From the NCBI GenBank assembly GCA_031285725.1, contig JAITVP010000056.1, positions 1-37,557 on the forward strand: 37,557 nt of DNA. The letters are read 5' to 3'. The notes below the pieces were generated by a model, which worked only from the letters and a program-made list of their open reading frames with translations, was not told where the DNA came from and ran no database searches. The first letter of the stretch is position 1; each line of letters starts with the position of its first letter. The position numbers and the translations under genes were made by a program. Positions 25,844-34,764 of the stretch are shown in pieces. Source of the stretch: Bacteroidales bacterium (GTDB lineage Bacteria > Bacteroidota > Bacteroidia > Bacteroidales > WCHB1-69).

Positions 25844-26248
25844 ATGAGTACTCTATTTTCGAAAATTGTAAATGGCGAAATTCCTTCCTATAAAATTGCT
25901 GAAAATAATAGATTTTACTCTTTTTTGGACATCGCCCCGCTCACCAAAGGCCACGCCTTGGTAATTCCCAAAATCGAAGTGGATTACATTTTTGATTTGG
26001 AAGATAACCTGCTCGCTGAAATGACTGTTTTTGCGAAAAAAGTGGCGCTGGCCGTCGAGAAAAACGTAGAATGCCAGCGGATCGGTGTGGCGGTATTGGG
26101 AATAGAGGTCCCCCATGCCCACATCCATCTCATCCCGATTGTACGGGGTGACGAGATCAATTTCCAACAAGAGCGAATTAATTTGTCGAAAGATGAATTT
26201 TCCGAGTTGGCAAACAAAATTTTGAATACCTTTGAGCAAAATTTATAG
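25844..26248 (+). CDS. HIT family nucleotide-binding protein
   Basis: 134 residues. FSKIVNGEIPSYKIAE at the N-terminus and the histidine triad HAHIHLIP near residues 91-98 place it in the Hint branch of the HIT family, which hydrolyses nucleoside phosphoramidates or adenylylated substrates. Middle DIAPLTKGHALVIPK is typical. It begins 2 bp after greA, a frequent pairing in Bacteroidota, so it is likely co-transcribed; the physiological substrate is not known. Confidence 0.93.
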   Translation: MSTLFSKIVNGEIPSYKIAENNRFYSFLDIAPLTKGHALVIPKIEVDYIFDLEDNLLAEMTVFAKKVALAVEKNVECQRIGVAVLGIEVPHAHIHLIPIVRGDEINFQQERINLSKDEFSELANKILNTFEQNL

Positions 26249-26249
26249 T

Positions 26250-26774
26250 ATGAAGTCGATCAGCGAAAGTCCTATCACTACTTTGCAGATTATCAAACCT
26301 GATCTGATCAAAAAATATTATGAATTAAAATCCGGTGACGAGCTTTATGGTTCAGTGGAAGTCATGGACAATTCCGGAACCCTTGCTCGCATTGAGACCA
26401 CGCAGGGCGTTTTCACTGTGAAACGGGCCGGTTTTTTTAAACCTTACATCATCTTTCGAAAGGAAAAACACGCTGCCGACGAGATCATCGCATATCTCAA
26501 CATCGAAGACATTACCAAAATCGTGCTGGACAGCAATACCTACTATTTCCGGCTCGTCAATCTTTGGAAAAACCAATGGGGTTGGACGAACGAGAAAAAT
26601 CAGATTATTTTGCGTTATAAACCCACCATTGCCGGGTTGATCAAGGGTGATGTGGAAATATCCAAGGATTTCACATATCTCTCTTTTCTGGAAACTGTGA
26701 CCATTCTCGGCATCTATTTTTTAACACAATTGGAAGACGAAATCCTGCTACAGAATGAATTAACAGCTCAATAA
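26250..26774 (+). CDS. Conserved-looking protein of unknown function (possible tubby/LURP-like fold)
   Basis: 174 residues from the ATG at 26250, which immediately follows the HIT stop; a longer reading from a TTG at 26232 would overlap the HIT gene and is less likely. No signal peptide or membrane helix. The pattern of short beta strands (GSVEVMDNSGTLARIETTQGVFTVKRAGFFKPYIIFRK, VLDSNTYYFRLVNLWKNQWGWTNEKNQII) resembles a tubby/LURP-one-like sheet, but I cannot claim the family firmly. The hydrophobic stretch LETVTILGIYFLTQLEDE near the end fits the central helix of such folds. It lies between HIT and transketolase. Function unknown. Confidence 0.7.
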   Translation: MKSISESPITTLQIIKPDLIKKYYELKSGDELYGSVEVMDNSGTLARIETTQGVFTVKRAGFFKPYIIFRKEKHAADEIIAYLNIEDITKIVLDSNTYYFRLVNLWKNQWGWTNEKNQIILRYKPTIAGLIKGDVEISKDFTYLSFLETVTILGIYFLTQLEDEILLQNELTAQ

Positions 26775-26782
26775 TTTTTTAT

Positions 26783-27628
26783 ATGAAAAGCATTGCGGAA
26801 TTACAAGCTTTGGCGACTCAGGTGAGACGCGACATTTTACGAATGGTCTATCATGCGAAATCGGGACATCCGGGCGGCTCGCTGGGATGCACTGATTTCC
26901 TCGTGACGTTGTACACCAATATTATGAAAGCCGATCCCCAACATTTTACCGAAAAGGGTGAGGGAGAGGATATATTTTTCTTGTCTAACGGACATATTTC
27001 GCCGGTTTGGTACAGCGTGTTGGCCCGGACGGGATTTTTCCCGATCTCGGAACTGACGACCTTCCGTCAAGTGGGAAGTCGTCTGCAAGGCCATCCGACC
27101 AACCATTATCATCTGCCCGGTATCAGAATCGCATCAGGATCGTTGGGTCAAGGATTGTCCGTTGCCGTGGGTGCGGCCCTGGCGAAGAAGATGAACGATG
27201 ACAAACAGTTGGTGTACGTGCTCACTGGCGACGGCGAACTGGACGAAGGCCAGAACTGGGAAGCAATCCTGTTTGCTTCCGCCAATAAAGTGGATAACCT
27301 CATCACCGTGGTCGATTATAATAAAAAACAGATTGACGGTTCCACGGATGATGTTTGCTCGCTGGGTGATCTGAGAGCCAAATTCGAGGCGTTCGGCTGG
27401 GATGTGGTGGAGATGAACGGCAACGATATAGTGGATGTCATGGATAAAATGGACGTGGCGAAAAGCAAGCTGCATCGCCAAAAACCCGTGGTCGTCTTGA
27501 TGCACACCGAGATGAGCATGGGCGTGGATTTCATGATGGGCACGCACAAATGGCATGGCGTGGCTCCCAACGAAGAACAAATCAAAGTGGCCTTGGCACA
27601 ATTGCCGGAAACTATCGGAGACTATTAG
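26783..27628 (+). CDS. Transketolase, N-terminal subunit
   Basis: 281 residues, the length of the N-terminal half of a split transketolase, which binds the thiamine diphosphate pyrophosphate. AKSGHPGGSLG, FFLSNGHISPVWYSVL, GSLGQGLSVAVGAALA and the ThDP motif GDGELDEGQNWEA...N are present. The pyrimidine-binding C-terminal half is normally encoded directly downstream in Bacteroidota, but here the next gene is an LptF/G-type permease, so the partner must be elsewhere in the genome. As a complete enzyme it would transfer two-carbon units in the pentose phosphate pathway. It lies 8 bp after the unknown gene. Confidence 0.9.
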   Translation: MKSIAELQALATQVRRDILRMVYHAKSGHPGGSLGCTDFLVTLYTNIMKADPQHFTEKGEGEDIFFLSNGHISPVWYSVLARTGFFPISELTTFRQVGSRLQGHPTNHYHLPGIRIASGSLGQGLSVAVGAALAKKMNDDKQLVYVLTGDGELDEGQNWEAILFASANKVDNLITVVDYNKKQIDGSTDDVCSLGDLRAKFEAFGWDVVEMNGNDIVDVMDKMDVAKSKLHRQKPVVVLMHTEMSMGVDFMMGTHKWHGVAPNEEQIKVALAQLPETIGDY

Positions 27629-27685
27629 GTATTTTAAATTCGTGTTCCAAAGTCTGAAAATTGCTATTTTTACCCCTACCTCATT

Positions 27686-29149
27686 GTGAAGATCATCAAC
27701 TGCTATTTAATCAAAAAATTCATAGGGCCGTTTGTCATCACGTTTTTGTTTGCCTTAGTGATCCTTTTGATGCAGTTTTTATGGTTATGGGTGGATGAGC
27801 TGGTTGGTAAGGGTTTAGAAATAAAATACATACTTCGATTGTTGTTTTATGCTTCAGCTACGATGGTAAGTATGGCGGCACCGTTAGCAGTGCTGCTCTC
27901 CTCTTTGATGACCTTTGGCTCAATGGGCGAGCATTACGAATTAGTGGCCTTGAAAGCATCCGGGATTCCTCTCAGCAAATTGATGCTCCCGCTGGCGATT
28001 TTATGTATCTTGATCGGAATCGGAGCGTTTTGGTTTACCAACGATATCACTCCGAAATCGTGGCTGAAAATGAAATCCATACAGTATAATATAAAAAATC
28101 AGAAACCGACATTATCGATAGATGAGGGCGTTTTTTATGACGGATTTGATAATTACATCATTAGAATCGGTAAAAAACACCGTGATAACGAGACCATCGA
28201 GGATGTGTTGATTTACGACCATTCCCGACACCAGGGAAACACCACGATGACATACGCATCCAAAGGCACGATGAGTATCACGCCTGACGGGAATTATCTA
28301 TTGTTTTATTTGTATGATGGTTATTTTTGGGACGAAAGCAAGAATGACAACAGCCGCAGTTCCAAACTTCCGCTCAATCGAGCACATTTCAAAGAGCAAT
28401 ATAAGAGGTTTGATCTCTCCTCTTTTGAGATGAGTAAAGACGAACACAGTTTTTACCAATCCAATACAAAAGCGATGTCGATCGAGCAGTTGGAGGTGAA
28501 AATCGACACGATCAGTCAATTGATTGCCGGCATTTCTGATGAAGCGGTTCGGGCGTTTTACAATGGAATGCATCAGTTCCAAACTTTGCATGATGAGCCG
28601 GAAATGATCAAAGACACGGCGAAACTGTGCATCGAAAGCATTTTAAACCAATATGACAAACAAAAATTGCAAAACATCTTCGGGTTTGCCAACCAGGCAT
28701 CTTACAGCACGGCGGGTAACGTACGTTATACTTACGAGGATGTGAAATTTAAGAACGAATCACTGTGGAGCCACCAAATCGAGTGGCACCGGAAATTCAC
28801 TTCGGCCGCGGCTTGTTTCCTCTTCTTTTTCATCGGAGCCTCGCTGGGATCAATCATCCGCAAAGGGGGAATCGGGGTGCCATTGCTCATTACCGTGGTC
28901 TTTTTCGTCATCTATTTTGCCCTGTCGATTTTTGGCGAAAAACTGGCGAAAGGAAGCGCGGTGCCCGTTTGGTTCGGTATGTGGCTCTCCACGTTCGTAT
29001 TGATCCCGCTTTGCATCTTCCTGACCCGCAAAGCCACTACCGACTCCGCCATTTTCTCCATCGACGAATACACGAAATGGTTTGCAAAATTGAAGAAAAT
29101 AGGAAAAAATCAGTTAATAAACAATGAAAATATTACAGATTTGTCATAA
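27686..29149 (+). CDS. LptF/LptG-family LPS export permease
   Basis: 487 residues. Three N-terminal membrane helices (about 12-40, 55-75 and 100-122, LVTFGSM region between), a large periplasmic domain rich in beta strands (about 130-340) and three C-terminal helices (about 360-450). IIRKGGIGVPLLITVVFFVIYF and the terminal ILSKFIGPFV start pattern match the YjgP/YjgQ (LptF/LptG) family that, with LptB, extracts LPS from the inner membrane. LptC, its periplasmic partner, is encoded at the left edge of the window. The start is GTG at 27686. Bacteroidota often carry LptF and LptG separately; which one this is cannot be decided here. It overlaps the glycosyltransferase by 26 bp. Confidence 0.87.
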   Translation: MKIINCYLIKKFIGPFVITFLFALVILLMQFLWLWVDELVGKGLEIKYILRLLFYASATMVSMAAPLAVLLSSLMTFGSMGEHYELVALKASGIPLSKLMLPLAILCILIGIGAFWFTNDITPKSWLKMKSIQYNIKNQKPTLSIDEGVFYDGFDNYIIRIGKKHRDNETIEDVLIYDHSRHQGNTTMTYASKGTMSITPDGNYLLFYLYDGYFWDESKNDNSRSSKLPLNRAHFKEQYKRFDLSSFEMSKDEHSFYQSNTKAMSIEQLEVKIDTISQLIAGISDEAVRAFYNGMHQFQTLHDEPEMIKDTAKLCIESILNQYDKQKLQNIFGFANQASYSTAGNVRYTYEDVKFKNESLWSHQIEWHRKFTSAAACFLFFFIGASLGSIIRKGGIGVPLLITVVFFVIYFALSIFGEKLAKGSAVPVWFGMWLSTFVLIPLCIFLTRKATTDSAIFSIDEYTKWFAKLKKIGKNQLINNENITDLS

Positions 29150-30323
29150 GCCCCCCATGCCCGCCGTGGATGGTGGATGCATTGCGACCAACACGATCAC
29201 GCAGGGTTTGCTGCACAATGGCCACGAGGTAAAAGTGCTAGCCATTTCGACCCTGAAGCATCCTGCGGATTTTGACAAAATACCCCAAGAATATATCCAA
29301 GATACTGGTTTTGAAACTGTTTTCATGAATACCGCCGTCACACCATGGGGGGCTGCGAAATCGATGCTGCTGGGTCAATCGTATCATATCAACCGCTTTA
29401 TTTCCAAAGAGTTTTCCGCAAAAATCGTTGAAGTGTTACAAAAAGAAACGTTCGATGTCATCCAACTTGAATCGATTTTTGTGGCACCGTATATCGATAC
29501 GATCAGAAAACATAGTCAAGCGAAAATTGTCCTGCGGGCACATAATATAGAGCATAAAATCTGGGGACGTTTCATGATTCACCAGAAAAGTCCGATCAAG
29601 AAGTGGTTGTTGGAGAAGATGATTCGACAATTGCGGAGATACGAGATGGGAGTTTTCACCAAAGTGGATGGATTTTTGGCCATTTCTGCTCCAGATTATA
29701 ACTTTTTTCACAAACGTTTTCCCCAACTCAAAGGCAATGTGATTCCCATGGGGATCAATATTGATCATTATATAATTGAAAATGAGTATATTCCAACGAC
29801 TAATCCCAAACTATTCCACATTGGTAGCATGAACTGGATACCTAATTTGGAGGGATTGGAGTGGTTTTTCGATGAAGTGTGGAAGACCATCCTTTCCCGT
29901 CATCCCGGGTTGACCTTTAATTTGGCAGGACGAGGCATTCCCAAAAAATGGCAATCGTTGAACATTCCGAATGTTATTGTGGATGGTGAAGTGGAGGATG
30001 CAAACCAATACATTCTCTCTAAAGATATTATGATCGTTCCGTTGCTTTCGGGGAGCGGTGTCCGCATCAAGATCATTGAGGGGATGGCATTAGGCAAGAC
30101 CATCATCACCACGCCGATCGGGGCGGAAGGGTTGGAGGTGGAGCACGGCGTTAACATTTTTATCGCCGATACGCCGCAAGAATTTGCCAATTTAATCGAC
30201 AAATGTATCGACAATTCCGAGTTGTGCAAAATCATTGGCGAGAATGCGAGAAACTATGTGATTTTAAACCATAATAACGAGATAATAACCCAGAATATCA
30301 TTTCGTTATACGAGGAGATTTGA
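29124..30323 (+). CDS. Glycosyltransferase family 4 protein
   Basis: 399 residues with two Rossmann-like halves of the GT-B fold. The N-terminus MKILQICHKPPMPAVDGGCI is the acceptor-side start seen in GT4 enzymes; the C-terminal half has FHIGSMNWIPNLEGLEWF, IVPLLSGSGVRIKIIEGMALGKTIITTPIGAEGL (with the E-x7-E type pattern) that binds the nucleotide-sugar. It probably transfers a hexose to a surface polysaccharide or LPS core. The start overlaps the LptF/G gene by 26 bp, which supports a role in LPS or envelope polysaccharide. The donor sugar and acceptor are not predictable. Confidence 0.88.
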   Translation: MKILQICHKPPMPAVDGGCIATNTITQGLLHNGHEVKVLAISTLKHPADFDKIPQEYIQDTGFETVFMNTAVTPWGAAKSMLLGQSYHINRFISKEFSAKIVEVLQKETFDVIQLESIFVAPYIDTIRKHSQAKIVLRAHNIEHKIWGRFMIHQKSPIKKWLLEKMIRQLRRYEMGVFTKVDGFLAISAPDYNFFHKRFPQLKGNVIPMGINIDHYIIENEYIPTTNPKLFHIGSMNWIPNLEGLEWFFDEVWKTILSRHPGLTFNLAGRGIPKKWQSLNIPNVIVDGEVEDANQYILSKDIMIVPLLSGSGVRIKIIEGMALGKTIITTPIGAEGLEVEHGVNIFIADTPQEFANLIDKCIDNSELCKIIGENARNYVILNHNNEIITQNIISLYEEI

Positions 30324-30354
30324 CAACTCGTTATTTTTCATTAAAATTCTTTGA

Positions 30355-32238
30355 ATGAGTATATTAGATAATATAAACTATCCATCGGATCTCAAAAAGC
30401 TAAAACGGGAAGAACTTCCGGTTCTTTGTGAGGAACTGAGGAATTTTATTATCACCAACACGGCAGAAAATCCCGGCCACTTGGGTGCAAGTTTAGGCAC
30501 TGTGGAGTTGACCGTGGCTCTACACTATGTTTTTAACACACCCGATGATCAGATTGTGTGGGATGTCGGACATCAAGCATACGGTCACAAAATTTTGACC
30601 GGACGGAAAGAACGTTTTCATACCAATCGTAAATATCAAGGAATCAGCGGTTTTCCGAAAAGTTCGGAGAGTGTATTTGATGCTTTCGGGGCAGGCCACT
30701 CCTCCACTTCTGTATCGGCAGTGTTGGGTATGGCGATTGCTTCGGAATTGCGGGGAAATATGGAGCGGAATCACATTGCGGTCATAGGTGACGGCGCCAT
30801 GGGCGGCGGGATGGCATTCGAGGCCATGAACCAAGCGGGTATCAGCAATGCGAATGTGTTGATTATATTGAATGACAATAAGATATCTATTGACGACAGC
30901 GTGGGTGGGGTAAGCAAACATCTGCTCAACATCACTTCATCCCCAGCGTACAACCGTTTTAAGAACAAACTGTGGAACTTTTTCACTCTCAATACCCACC
31001 GTGCGAACTGGCTCACCCGTTTTTTTAGCGGACTGGGCAATGTGGTAAAAGGTTTCCTGTTAAGCGGAAGTAACATGTTTCAAAGTCTGGGGTTTCGTTA
31101 TTTCGGTCCCGCTAACGGTCATGATGTCATTCAGTTAGTAGATGTCTTCACTTCGTTGAAAAAGATCTCCGGTCCCAAGTTGCTCCATTTGGTGACGGTG
31201 AAAGGAAAAGGATTGCGGATGGCCGAGCAGGATCAGACGACGTATCATGCTCCCGGTCGGTTTAATCCGGATACCGGCGAAATCATTCTTGAATCCAATC
31301 CGGATGAACCGCCGAAATATCAGACTGTTTTTGGAGAAACTATTCTAGAATTGGCGAAAAACGACCCGAAAGTAGTTGGAATCACGCCGGCAATGATGAC
31401 TGGCTGTTCGTTGACCATCATGCGGGATGTATTCCCCGATCGGGTTTTCGATGTGGGCATTGCGGAGCAACATGCGGTCACTTTTTCGGCCGGATTGGCG
31501 AAAAGCGGTGCAATCCCGTTTTGCAATATTTACTCTTCTTTTATGCAGCGTGGGTATGATCAAGTAGTTCACGATGTGGCCTTGCAAAACTTGCCGGTAA
31601 TCTTTTGTTTGGATCGTGCGGGATTGGTGGGAGAGGATGGTGCCACACATCACGGCGCTTATGACCTCGCATTCATGCGGAGTATCCCGGGCATGATCAT
31701 CACCTCGCCCATTAACGAAAAAATTTTTCGTAACTTGCTCTATACAGCATACTTGAATCACTATAATCCTTTCACCATCCGTTATCCGCGCGGCAAAGGA
31801 ACCACCATCAATTGGCGAACACCGTTCGAGAAAATGGAAATTGGAAAGGCGAATATGTTGAAAAAAGGGGAGAAAATAGCAATTCTTTCACTAGGACCGT
31901 TGGGAAACATTGTTTCGCAAGTGCTCGTCGAACTGGAGTCCGAAAACATTCGTCCGGCGCATATTGATATGGTATTTTTGAAACCGTTGGATGAAGAATT
32001 ATTACACGAAGTGGCGAAAGAGTATCCGGTTATTGTCACGGTGGAAGAGGGTTGCGAAAAAGGGGGGCTATTCTCCGCCGTATCCGAATTTTTGCAAATT
32101 AATGGTTATAAAAACAGCGCACACGCTATTGCCTTGCCGGATCGTTTTATCGAGCACGGCGACATAAACTCGCTTTACAAAGAAGTCGGTTTTGATTCCG
32201 AATCAATGAAAGCATGTATACAAAAACTGATGAGATAA
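30355..32238 (+). CDS. dxs: 1-deoxy-D-xylulose-5-phosphate synthase
   Basis: First enzyme of the methylerythritol phosphate (non-mevalonate) isoprenoid pathway: condenses pyruvate and glyceraldehyde-3-phosphate using thiamine diphosphate. 627 residues, normal length. NPGHLGASLGTVELTVALHYVF, VWDVGHQAYGHKILTGR, GDGAMGGGMAFEAMN with NDNKISI (ThDP binding), FDVGIAEQHAVTFSAGLA and DRAGLVGEDGATHHGAYD are all present. This ThDP enzyme is complete, unlike the transketolase half at 26783, and cannot supply its missing half. It lies 31 bp after the GT4 gene. Confidence 0.95.
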   Translation: MSILDNINYPSDLKKLKREELPVLCEELRNFIITNTAENPGHLGASLGTVELTVALHYVFNTPDDQIVWDVGHQAYGHKILTGRKERFHTNRKYQGISGFPKSSESVFDAFGAGHSSTSVSAVLGMAIASELRGNMERNHIAVIGDGAMGGGMAFEAMNQAGISNANVLIILNDNKISIDDSVGGVSKHLLNITSSPAYNRFKNKLWNFFTLNTHRANWLTRFFSGLGNVVKGFLLSGSNMFQSLGFRYFGPANGHDVIQLVDVFTSLKKISGPKLLHLVTVKGKGLRMAEQDQTTYHAPGRFNPDTGEIILESNPDEPPKYQTVFGETILELAKNDPKVVGITPAMMTGCSLTIMRDVFPDRVFDVGIAEQHAVTFSAGLAKSGAIPFCNIYSSFMQRGYDQVVHDVALQNLPVIFCLDRAGLVGEDGATHHGAYDLAFMRSIPGMIITSPINEKIFRNLLYTAYLNHYNPFTIRYPRGKGTTINWRTPFEKMEIGKANMLKKGEKIAILSLGPLGNIVSQVLVELESENIRPAHIDMVFLKPLDEELLHEVAKEYPVIVTVEEGCEKGGLFSAVSEFLQINGYKNSAHAIALPDRFIEHGDINSLYKEVGFDSESMKACIQKLMR

Positions 32239-32314
32239 ATTTGTGCAAATCGACCCCAATCAATGTCATTTGTGTGTCATTTAAAAGAATGTAATAACAA
32301 CCAACCATATAGTT

Positions 32315-33289
32315 ATGAAAAAAACAAGATTATTTTCTCTACTATCTCAAATTACAATGATCATTTTGATCATTCATATAGCCGGATGTAAACCAAAAAC
32401 CACCGAGCCGTTACAAACTGCGACGGAAAAAGTGGACTATCCCGTGAGACCCGTTCCCAATATGATCGCCACTTCCATTGACGATGCGGAAACGCTGTAT
32501 CCTTTAGATGCGGATTTTGTCAAAGATTTCATGGAAAAAGCCCGTGATTACGAAGGTACGCATGTGCAGGCGGAGATTGCGTTTCCCGAAGCATGGGGTT
32601 TGTTGTCGGTCGAGTATTTGCCCGAAGGTCGAGAGTTGTGGCATCTGCAATCGCAATGTCGAGAGTGGATGTATTTGGTGATTACCTCCGGCATGGGCAC
32701 GCAACGGATTCTGGATTTGCTGCCCGTGGCCGTGAACCTCTCCGTGCATCGGGGAGACATTCTCCAAACCGAACTTTGGACCACCTGTCGCGAATCGGAC
32801 GGCGCATTCTTGGTCGAGAAGGCCTATGAATGGTTGCGTTCCATCGAGAATGTATCCAAACAAGATTTGGACACCAACTTCTCTGCTTATCAACATGAAA
32901 ATCACGTAATTGATAAATACTATATCAACGATATGAGCCGCTTTGAATACATTCCCCGAATCGACAGCATTGACTACAGCGCCGTGGTTTTCTACTACAA
33001 CCAAGAGACTAAACCGGACGAGTGGGACGAGGTGATCCCGATCCTGCAATCCTACTGTGAAGAGAAAAATATCTTTTTTGATGAGATCTATTCCGGTTAC
33101 AACAATGTGAAAATCACAGATTTTAGACTCAACGACATTGCTGAATTAGATATCACACCCTACATGGGTGTCACCGAATCCGGCATGGTGATGTTCCGCT
33201 CCGGTCAAGAACCCAAAAACGTCAGTTTCGGCAGCATGGAACGGATGAAGGTTGAGATACGGCGTTTTTTTAATTTATTGAGTCAATAG
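32315..33289 (+). CDS. Putative lipoprotein of unknown function
   Basis: 324 residues with a lipoprotein signal (ILIIHIAGC, Cys25 as the acylation site). The rest is a soluble mixed alpha/beta protein (EAWGLLSVEYLPEGRELWHLQSQCREWMYLVITSGMGTQRI, YSAVVFYYNQETKPDEWDEVI) ending RRFFNLLSQ. I recognise no domain or catalytic motif. Acidic residues in the linker after Cys25 do not include an obvious inner-membrane retention Asp at +2 (Lys follows Cys), so outer-membrane targeting is possible. Own ATG, 76 bp after dxs and followed by a ~275-bp gap; whether it is co-transcribed with dxs is unclear. Confidence 0.7.
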   Translation: MKKTRLFSLLSQITMIILIIHIAGCKPKTTEPLQTATEKVDYPVRPVPNMIATSIDDAETLYPLDADFVKDFMEKARDYEGTHVQAEIAFPEAWGLLSVEYLPEGRELWHLQSQCREWMYLVITSGMGTQRILDLLPVAVNLSVHRGDILQTELWTTCRESDGAFLVEKAYEWLRSIENVSKQDLDTNFSAYQHENHVIDKYYINDMSRFEYIPRIDSIDYSAVVFYYNQETKPDEWDEVIPILQSYCEEKNIFFDEIYSGYNNVKITDFRLNDIAELDITPYMGVTESGMVMFRSGQEPKNVSFGSMERMKVEIRRFFNLLSQ

Positions 33290-33313
33290 GGATTGACATT
33301 GATCCGGTGCCGA

Positions 33314-33349
33314 TTTGCAACATTATGGCATGGTAGCATGCCTTGCAAA
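33314..33349. repeat. Bulged inverted repeat in the 275-bp gap after the lipoprotein gene
   Basis: Outer arms TTTGCAA (33314-33320) and TTGCAAA (33343-33349), inner arms GGCATG and CATGCC (33327-33332 and 33337-33342) with a GTAG loop and a 6-nt bulge on one side. The gap 33290-33564 otherwise has no gene I can support: short open frames on both strands lack start context and family features. A later small palindrome (GTTGT...ACAAC near 33462) and the promoter at 33490 are the only other structures. Confidence 0.5.
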
Positions 33350-33489
33350 AACAAAAAAGGGGAAAGCTCAAAGATGGTGTCTTTTGAAGTATTCCCCTCT
33401 GAAATCAATGACACAATTATGTTTCCAACTGGAATCCCAACTGACTTTGACACTTCGATAAGTTGTGGGGCAACAACATAAAGATTTAA

Positions 33490-33519
33490 TTTGAAAATTT
33501 GAAAATTTCCGTACCTTTG
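33490..33519 (+). promoter_or_regulatory. Bacteroidota promoter (-33 TTTG and -7 TACCTTTG) for the CASDH-like gene
   Basis: TTTG at 33490-33493, an 18-bp spacer, then TACCTTTG at 33512-33519 followed by CGC. This is the only site in the window with both elements near the consensus spacing. It lies 45 bp before the start at 33565. Confidence 0.65.
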
Positions 33520-33564
33520 CGCATCTTTTGAAAAATAGAACACTTAATCAAATAAAACAAAGAA

Positions 33565-34764
33565 ATGTCAAGAGTATTAATTATCGGAGCCGGCGGAGTG
33601 GGCTCGGTGGTTGCGCACAAATGTGCGGCAGTTCCGGAAATTTTCAATGAAATTTTATTGGCGAGCAGAACGAAGGCGAAGGCGGATCAGATTGCGGCGG
33701 CGATCGGAAGCAGTAAAGTGCAAACCGCCCAAGTCGATGCCGATAACGTAGAGGAGACCATCGCACTGATCAACCGTTTCAAACCCGATTTATTGATCAA
33801 TGTAGCGCTGCCCTATCAAGACCTTCCGTTGATGGATGCTTGTCTGGCGACGAAAACAAGCTATATGGACACTGCAAATTACGAACCGAAAGACGAGGCG
33901 AAGTTCGAGTATAAATGGCAATGGGCATACCACGACCGTTTCAAGGAAGCCGGCATCATGGCACTGCTCGGGTGCGGATTCGACCCCGGCGTGACCAGCA
34001 TTTATACAGCGTATGCGGCAAAACACCATTTCGATGAAATACACCATTTAGACATTGTGGATTGTAATGCCGGCGATCACGGCAAGGCTTTTGCCACCAA
34101 CTTTAACCCTGAAATCAACATTCGCGAGATTACCCAAAAAGGGAAATATTGGGAAAATGGAAAATGGATTGAGATTGATGCGATGTCTATCCACAAACCA
34201 ATCGCATACCCCAACATTGGAGAAAGAGAATCGTATCTTCTTTATCATGAAGAACTTGAATCATTAGTAAAAAATTATCCTACCCTCAAACATGCCCGTT
34301 TTTGGATGACGTTCGGACAAAAATATATTACGGTGTTGAACGTGCTGCAAGAGGTCGGCATGACCAGCATCAAGCCAGTGATGTACGAGGGGCGGGAGAT
34401 CATTCCGTTGCAATTCCTGAAAGTTGTACTGCCAGAACCTTCTTCGTTGGGCGAAGGCTACAAAGGGGAAACTTCCATCGGTTGCCAAATCCGAGGAATC
34501 AAAAACGGCAAAGAGGCTACCTATTATATATGGAATAACTGCGACCACGAAGCCGCATTCAAAGATGTTGGCGCACAGGCGGTTTCCTACACCACAGGCG
34601 TTCCCGCCATGCTGGGCGCAAAGATGATTCTCGAAGGAAAATGGAAAAGTGCAGGTGTCTTCAACGTGGAAGAGTTCGATCCCGATCCATTCATGGCCGA
34701 AATCGGAAAATATGGCTTGCCGTGGAAAGAAGAAATCAACCAACCGTTGCCGGTGGAGAAGTGA
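33565..34764 (+). CDS. Saccharopine dehydrogenase-family protein, probable carboxynorspermidine/carboxyspermidine synthase
   Basis: 399 residues. N-terminal NAD(P)-binding Rossmann motif GAGGVGSVVAHKCA (residues 8-21), then LLASRTKAKADQIA, LLINVALPYQDLPLMDACLATKTSYMDTANYEPKDE and LLGCGFDPGVTSIYTAYAAKHHFDEI, which fit the saccharopine dehydrogenase-like family. The pattern NAGDHGKAFATNFNPEINIREI together with the 400-aa length matches Bacteroidota carboxynorspermidine dehydrogenase, the reductive aminating enzyme of the alternative spermidine pathway (aspartate semialdehyde plus putrescine or diaminopropane). The decarboxylase that usually completes the route is not in this window. Its own promoter suggests independent control. 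Specific substrate is inferred from family knowledge. Confidence 0.83.
   Translation: MSRVLIIGAGGVGSVVAHKCAAVPEIFNEILLASRTKAKADQIAAAIGSSKVQTAQVDADNVEETIALINRFKPDLLINVALPYQDLPLMDACLATKTSYMDTANYEPKDEAKFEYKWQWAYHDRFKEAGIMALLGCGFDPGVTSIYTAYAAKHHFDEIHHLDIVDCNAGDHGKAFATNFNPEINIREITQKGKYWENGKWIEIDAMSIHKPIAYPNIGERESYLLYHEELESLVKNYPTLKHARFWMTFGQKYITVLNVLQEVGMTSIKPVMYEGREIIPLQFLKVVLPEPSSLGEGYKGETSIGCQIRGIKNGKEATYYIWNNCDHEAAFKDVGAQAVSYTTGVPAMLGAKMILEGKWKSAGVFNVEEFDPDPFMAEIGKYGLPWKEEINQPLPVEK

Noticed and set aside
26232-26249. TTG start for the unknown protein after the HIT gene
   Set aside because: It would lie inside the HIT coding end; the ATG at 26250 follows the HIT stop directly.
30355-32238. Dxs as the missing transketolase C-half
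   Set aside because: It is a complete, separate ThDP enzyme with DXS-specific motifs (GHLGASLG, DRAGLVGEDGATHHG).
33283-33543. 86-residue minus-strand and 62-residue plus-strand frames in the gap after the lipoprotein gene
   Set aside because: They overlap the promoter at 33490 or the hairpin, have no start context, and show no recognisable motif; neither is supported as a gene.
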